A DNA stretch of 8,600 nt from TMED14 sp041179465 (GTDB taxonomy: Bacteria; Bacteroidota; Bacteroidia; Flavobacteriales; Schleiferiaceae): positions 1 through 8,600 of the forward strand of contig JBEGTJ010000067.1 of the NCBI GenBank assembly GCA_041179465.1, given 5' to 3'. The notes under the pieces were generated by a model, which saw nothing but the letters and a program-made list of their open reading frames with translations, was not told the DNA's origin and did no database searches. Positions 7,257-8,600 of the stretch are shown here, one piece after another; position 1 is the first letter of the stretch, and the number at the start of each line of letters is the position of its first letter. Position numbers and translations under genes: made by a program.

Positions 7257-7360
7257 TTAGTTGGCAAGGTTGGTAAAATTGGCTAATTGGTTTATTAGCT
7301 CAAAGATTATCAACCTGCAAAGACGGCTAAGCAGTGGCAAGCACTTTGTTAAAGTTCTTG
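7257..7360 (+). other. Non-coding spacer after recQ, with TTGG-rich segment and small hairpin
   Basis: No gene is seen here. The first 35 bases carry TTGG at 7261, 7270, 7279 and 7287, at 8-9 base spacing. The last of these lies in a hairpin: GCTAAT at 7282-7287 pairs with ATTAGC at 7294-7299 around a six-base loop. No T-run follows on either strand, so it is not a standard intrinsic terminator, though it could mark the recQ transcript end. The GC content drops here from recQ levels to an intermediate value before the AT-rich genes. Confidence 0.35.
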
Positions 7361-7368
7361 TAGATTTA
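7361..7368 (+). promoter_or_regulatory. -7-like element TAGATTTA before the leader ORF
   Basis: TAGATTTA fits TAnnTTTG except for the final base and lies four bases (GACC) before an ATG at 7373. The same eight bases recur at 8340-8347, three bases before another ATG. A TTTG at 7345-7348 is only 12 bases upstream, too close for a normal -33. Confidence 0.35.
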
Positions 7369-7372
7369 GACC

Positions 7373-7432
7373 ATGAAGTGTCGTGCTAGTGTTTTGAATC
7401 CATCGATCTCCCTAGCCGCTTTTCCTAACTGA
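7373..7432 (+). CDS. Possible 19-codon leader ORF overlapping the next gene (TGATG)
   Basis: A small ORF reads MKCRASVLNPSISLAAFPN and stops at 7430-7432, sharing one base with the ATG of the thioredoxin-like gene (TGATG). Its ATG follows the TAGATTTA element by four bases. If transcription starts there, the mRNA would begin close to this ATG and ribosomes terminating on it could reinitiate on the larger gene. The peptide resembles nothing I recognise and has no evident attenuator structure. Many such short ORFs arise by chance; the stop-start overlap and upstream element are the only reasons to list it. Confidence 0.25.
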   Translation: MKCRASVLNPSISLAAFPN

Positions 7433-8160
7433 TGAAGACCAGAATATTAACCAGTTTCTTGTTAACTGCTTTCGCTTCGTTTGCACAGGACACTATTTAC
7501 ACAAACTCTATTGGCGAAAAATTTTCAAAAGCTGAATTAACTGAATACATAAAAGCATATCAATTGACACTACCAAATGGAAAATATATCCAGGCTGAAA
7601 TAGTACATAAACTTGCCAATATTGATTCAATTTTATTAAGTTTTTCTTTACTGATTTCATCTGAAGAGCCAAAGGAGTTAATCATTGAACGTTCATATTT
7701 ATCTTCATTAGGAACCTTGTTTCCAAATTTTACATTTTCGTCAAATACTTCTCAACGTCTCTCTTCTTATTATGGAAAACCAATATTTATAAATTTTTGG
7801 TACACAAGCTGTCCTCCCTGTATTGCAGAGATTCCTGTTTTAAACAAGTTTCAAGAACAATACGAGGATCAAATGACCTTTATCGCAATAACATTTGAAC
7901 CTGATGAAAGCGTTAAAGAATTCCTTGAATATTCTCCATTTAACTTCATTTTTCACGTGAATGAAAGGGAGATTCAAAAAACCCTCAAACTTGATTCGTA
8001 TCCCTCCAATATTATTTTGAATTCTGATGGTGAAATAATTAGAATTTTTGGAGGTGTTCCCTACAAAATTATTGACGGCCAACGAGTAATTGGCGAAGGG
8101 CAAGAAATTGAAAATGAAATAAAGAAAATTATAGCAGCAAACAAAACCGGTAAGCAATAG
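7432..8160 (+). CDS. Secreted TlpA/thioredoxin-fold disulfide oxidoreductase
   Basis: This 242-residue protein begins with a short basic n-region, a hydrophobic core and FASFAQ-DT, a typical Bacteroidota Sec signal peptide with cleavage near residue 19. Residues about 20-95 are not recognised and may be an extra N-terminal domain. From about 97 to 240 it has a TlpA-like thioredoxin fold: PNFTFSS, KPIFINFWYTSCPPC (116-130, redox pair C127/C130), a central TFIAITFEPDE strand (149-159) and the cis-proline at P191 in LDSYPSNIILNSDG. The CPPC pair and cis-Pro suggest an active thiol reductase in the periplasm, perhaps in cytochrome maturation, disulfide reduction or an envelope stress response; the substrate cannot be told. 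Composition and codon use are unlike recQ upstream. Its start overlaps the stop of a 19-codon ORF. Confidence 0.85.
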   Translation: MKTRILTSFLLTAFASFAQDTIYTNSIGEKFSKAELTEYIKAYQLTLPNGKYIQAEIVHKLANIDSILLSFSLLISSEEPKELIIERSYLSSLGTLFPNFTFSSNTSQRLSSYYGKPIFINFWYTSCPPCIAEIPVLNKFQEQYEDQMTFIAITFEPDESVKEFLEYSPFNFIFHVNEREIQKTLKLDSYPSNIILNSDGEIIRIFGGVPYKIIDGQRVIGEGQEIENEIKKIIAANKTGKQ

Positions 8161-8167
8161 CATCCAA

Positions 8168-8191
8168 TTGGACGTTAATGCTCATGTCCAA
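8168..8191 (+). terminator. Hairpin just after the thioredoxin-like gene, possible terminator
   Basis: TTGGAC (8168-8173) pairs with GTCCAA (8186-8191), extended inward by a G-T and a T-A pair to eight pairs with an eight-base loop. It starts seven bases after the stop codon, where a terminator or 3'-end stabiliser is expected. There is no T-run after it, so intrinsic termination is doubtful. An overlapping palindrome TCCAATTGGA (8163-8172) competes for the same bases. Confidence 0.3.
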
Positions 8192-8339
8192 ACCAACTGG
8201 AAAAATATCAAAATGACCGAGAAAACAGTACGACACTATTCTACTTCAGAAGCGTTCCTTTCGATGGAGGAAATTCTTGTATCGGTGTTACTACATTAAG
8301 AGTGAGCAAATTTCAAACTCATTCGCACACAAGAATTAA

Positions 8340-8347
8340 TAGATTTA
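8340..8347 (+). promoter_or_regulatory. -7-like element TAGATTTA before the last gene
   Basis: TAGATTTA repeats the element at 7361-7368 and ends three bases (GCC) before the ATG at 8351. Including flanks, the two sites share TAGATTTAG, then CC and ATGAA, differing by one inserted A. No -33 match is visible upstream. Confidence 0.35.
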
Positions 8348-8350
8348 GCC

Positions 8351-8600
8351 ATGAATATTAAAATCATTTTATTTTTTATTTGCACATTGGGCTGGAAACA
8401 AGCCGTAGCTCAAAACAACAAAAATCGAATATCAATAAGAGCAAGCTTAGGTCAATCAATGTATGACCAATTGGACAAAACATTGCCCTACAATCAAGGC
8501 CCAAACTTGCGAATGGCATTTGAGAACGATATAAATGTCCGTGCACCATTCGAAGTTTCATACCAAAAGCTATGCTCAATTGGTCAATGGATTGGCTTGA
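8351..8600 (+). CDS. Secreted protein of unknown function, 5' part only
   Basis: A frame opens at ATG 8351 and is still open at the window edge after 83 codons. It starts with MNIKIILFFICTLG and has a likely Sec cleavage site at AVAQ-N (about residue 21), a normal Bacteroidota signal peptide. The next residues (NNKNRISIRASLGQS) alternate polar and non-polar side chains as a first beta strand would, and the visible end reads EVSYQKLCSIGQWIG. That pattern is compatible with a small outer-membrane beta-barrel or other beta-rich envelope protein, but I do not recognise a family. AT-rich codon use matches the thioredoxin-like gene upstream, with the same strand and a related start-site element, so they may belong together. 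Confidence 0.65.
   Translation, partial: MNIKIILFFICTLGWKQAVAQNNKNRISIRASLGQSMYDQLDKTLPYNQGPNLRMAFENDINVRAPFEVSYQKLCSIGQWIGL

Larger units (their letters stand above)
8161..8350 (+). other. 190-base gene-poor spacer
   Basis: No convincing gene is present. A 28-codon ATG ORF (8213-8299) and a 10-codon ORF (8184-8216) overlap as ATGA, but neither has an upstream signal. Another frame is open from 8179 to the TAA at 8359-8361 without an ATG, and could be the decayed remnant of a coding region. A hairpin lies at the left end and a TAGATTTA element at the right end. Confidence 0.4.
7257..8600. other. AT-rich segment, possible acquired island (left edge at recQ stop)
   Basis: Counting G+C in single 60-base lines gives 63% in recQ (from 5161), but 37% (from 7441), 33% (from 7561) and 35% (from 8401) here. 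Codon choice changes with it: TTA, AAA, ATA and AAT become common in genes that stay open and have normal signal peptides. The change is complete within about 175 bases of the recQ stop. No integrase, transposase, tRNA or direct-repeat boundary is visible, and the right edge is outside the window. Transfer is the simplest reading; an assembly join cannot be excluded. Confidence 0.6.

Noticed and set aside
8161..8200. Integron attC-like site (TTGGACGTTAATG with nearby complement)
   Set aside because: The R box would need GTTRRRY and it reads GTTAATG; no matching second core or integrase is visible, so it is treated only as a hairpin.
8164..8476. Repeated CCAATTGGAC at 8164 and 8467
   Set aside because: Two copies of a partly palindromic 10-mer, one inside a coding region, with no shared flanks; likely chance.
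8376..8579. 67-codon minus-strand open frame
   Set aside because: Opposes the plus-strand frame from 8351, which has a clear signal peptide and stays open to the edge.
1..8600. CRISPR array, tRNA, rRNA, insertion sequence, toxin-antitoxin or defence operon
   Set aside because: Looked for on both strands; no repeat-spacer pattern, cloverleaf, transposase or known defence motif was seen.

Overview
The window looks like a chromosomal stretch from a GC-rich member of the Bacteroidota, probably near Flavobacteriales; the lineage below phylum is a guess. Three things support this: a type IX secretion Plug-family protein, Bacteroidota-type promoter cores (TAnnTTTG) just upstream of genes with no Shine-Dalgarno sequence, and a recQ ending in the helix-turn-helix tail seen in this phylum. 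A sampled recQ line of 60 bases is 63% GC.

Layout of positions 1-7256 (dense, housekeeping): the 5' part of nqrA runs leftward and is cut by the window edge. Divergent from it are the gene for a T9SS Plug-family protein and sua5 (threonylcarbamoyl-AMP synthase), both rightward. Converging on sua5, with a 44-base 3' overlap, is a leftward tatC-lptB pair whose stop and start codons overlap as ATGA. Divergent from tatC, across 68 bases, is recQ. Several genes serve the cell envelope (Na+-pumping respiratory complex, T9SS translocon, LPS export ATPase, Tat translocase); sua5 serves tRNA modification and recQ DNA repair.

Layout of positions 7257-8600 (AT-rich): composition changes abruptly at the recQ stop. 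Sampled 60-base lines drop to 33-37% GC. This part holds a secreted TlpA/thioredoxin-fold protein, preceded by a possible 19-codon leader ORF whose stop overlaps its start (TGATG), then a gene-poor 190 bases with a hairpin, then the start of a secreted protein of unknown function that runs off the edge. It looks like recently acquired or accessory DNA next to a conserved block.

The most interesting signals are regulatory and architectural. TACCTTTG occurs three times, each in the right strand before a gene, and twice only 4-5 bases from the ATG, which suggests leaderless mRNAs. The AT-rich segment has its own paired version, TAGATTTAG(A)CC-ATG. TatC also has alanine where the family normally has the signal-recognition glutamate E15. 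I saw no CRISPR array, tRNA, rRNA, transposase, integrase or recognisable defence system. I do not see a clear new multi-gene system; the AT-rich right end is where one could continue beyond the window.
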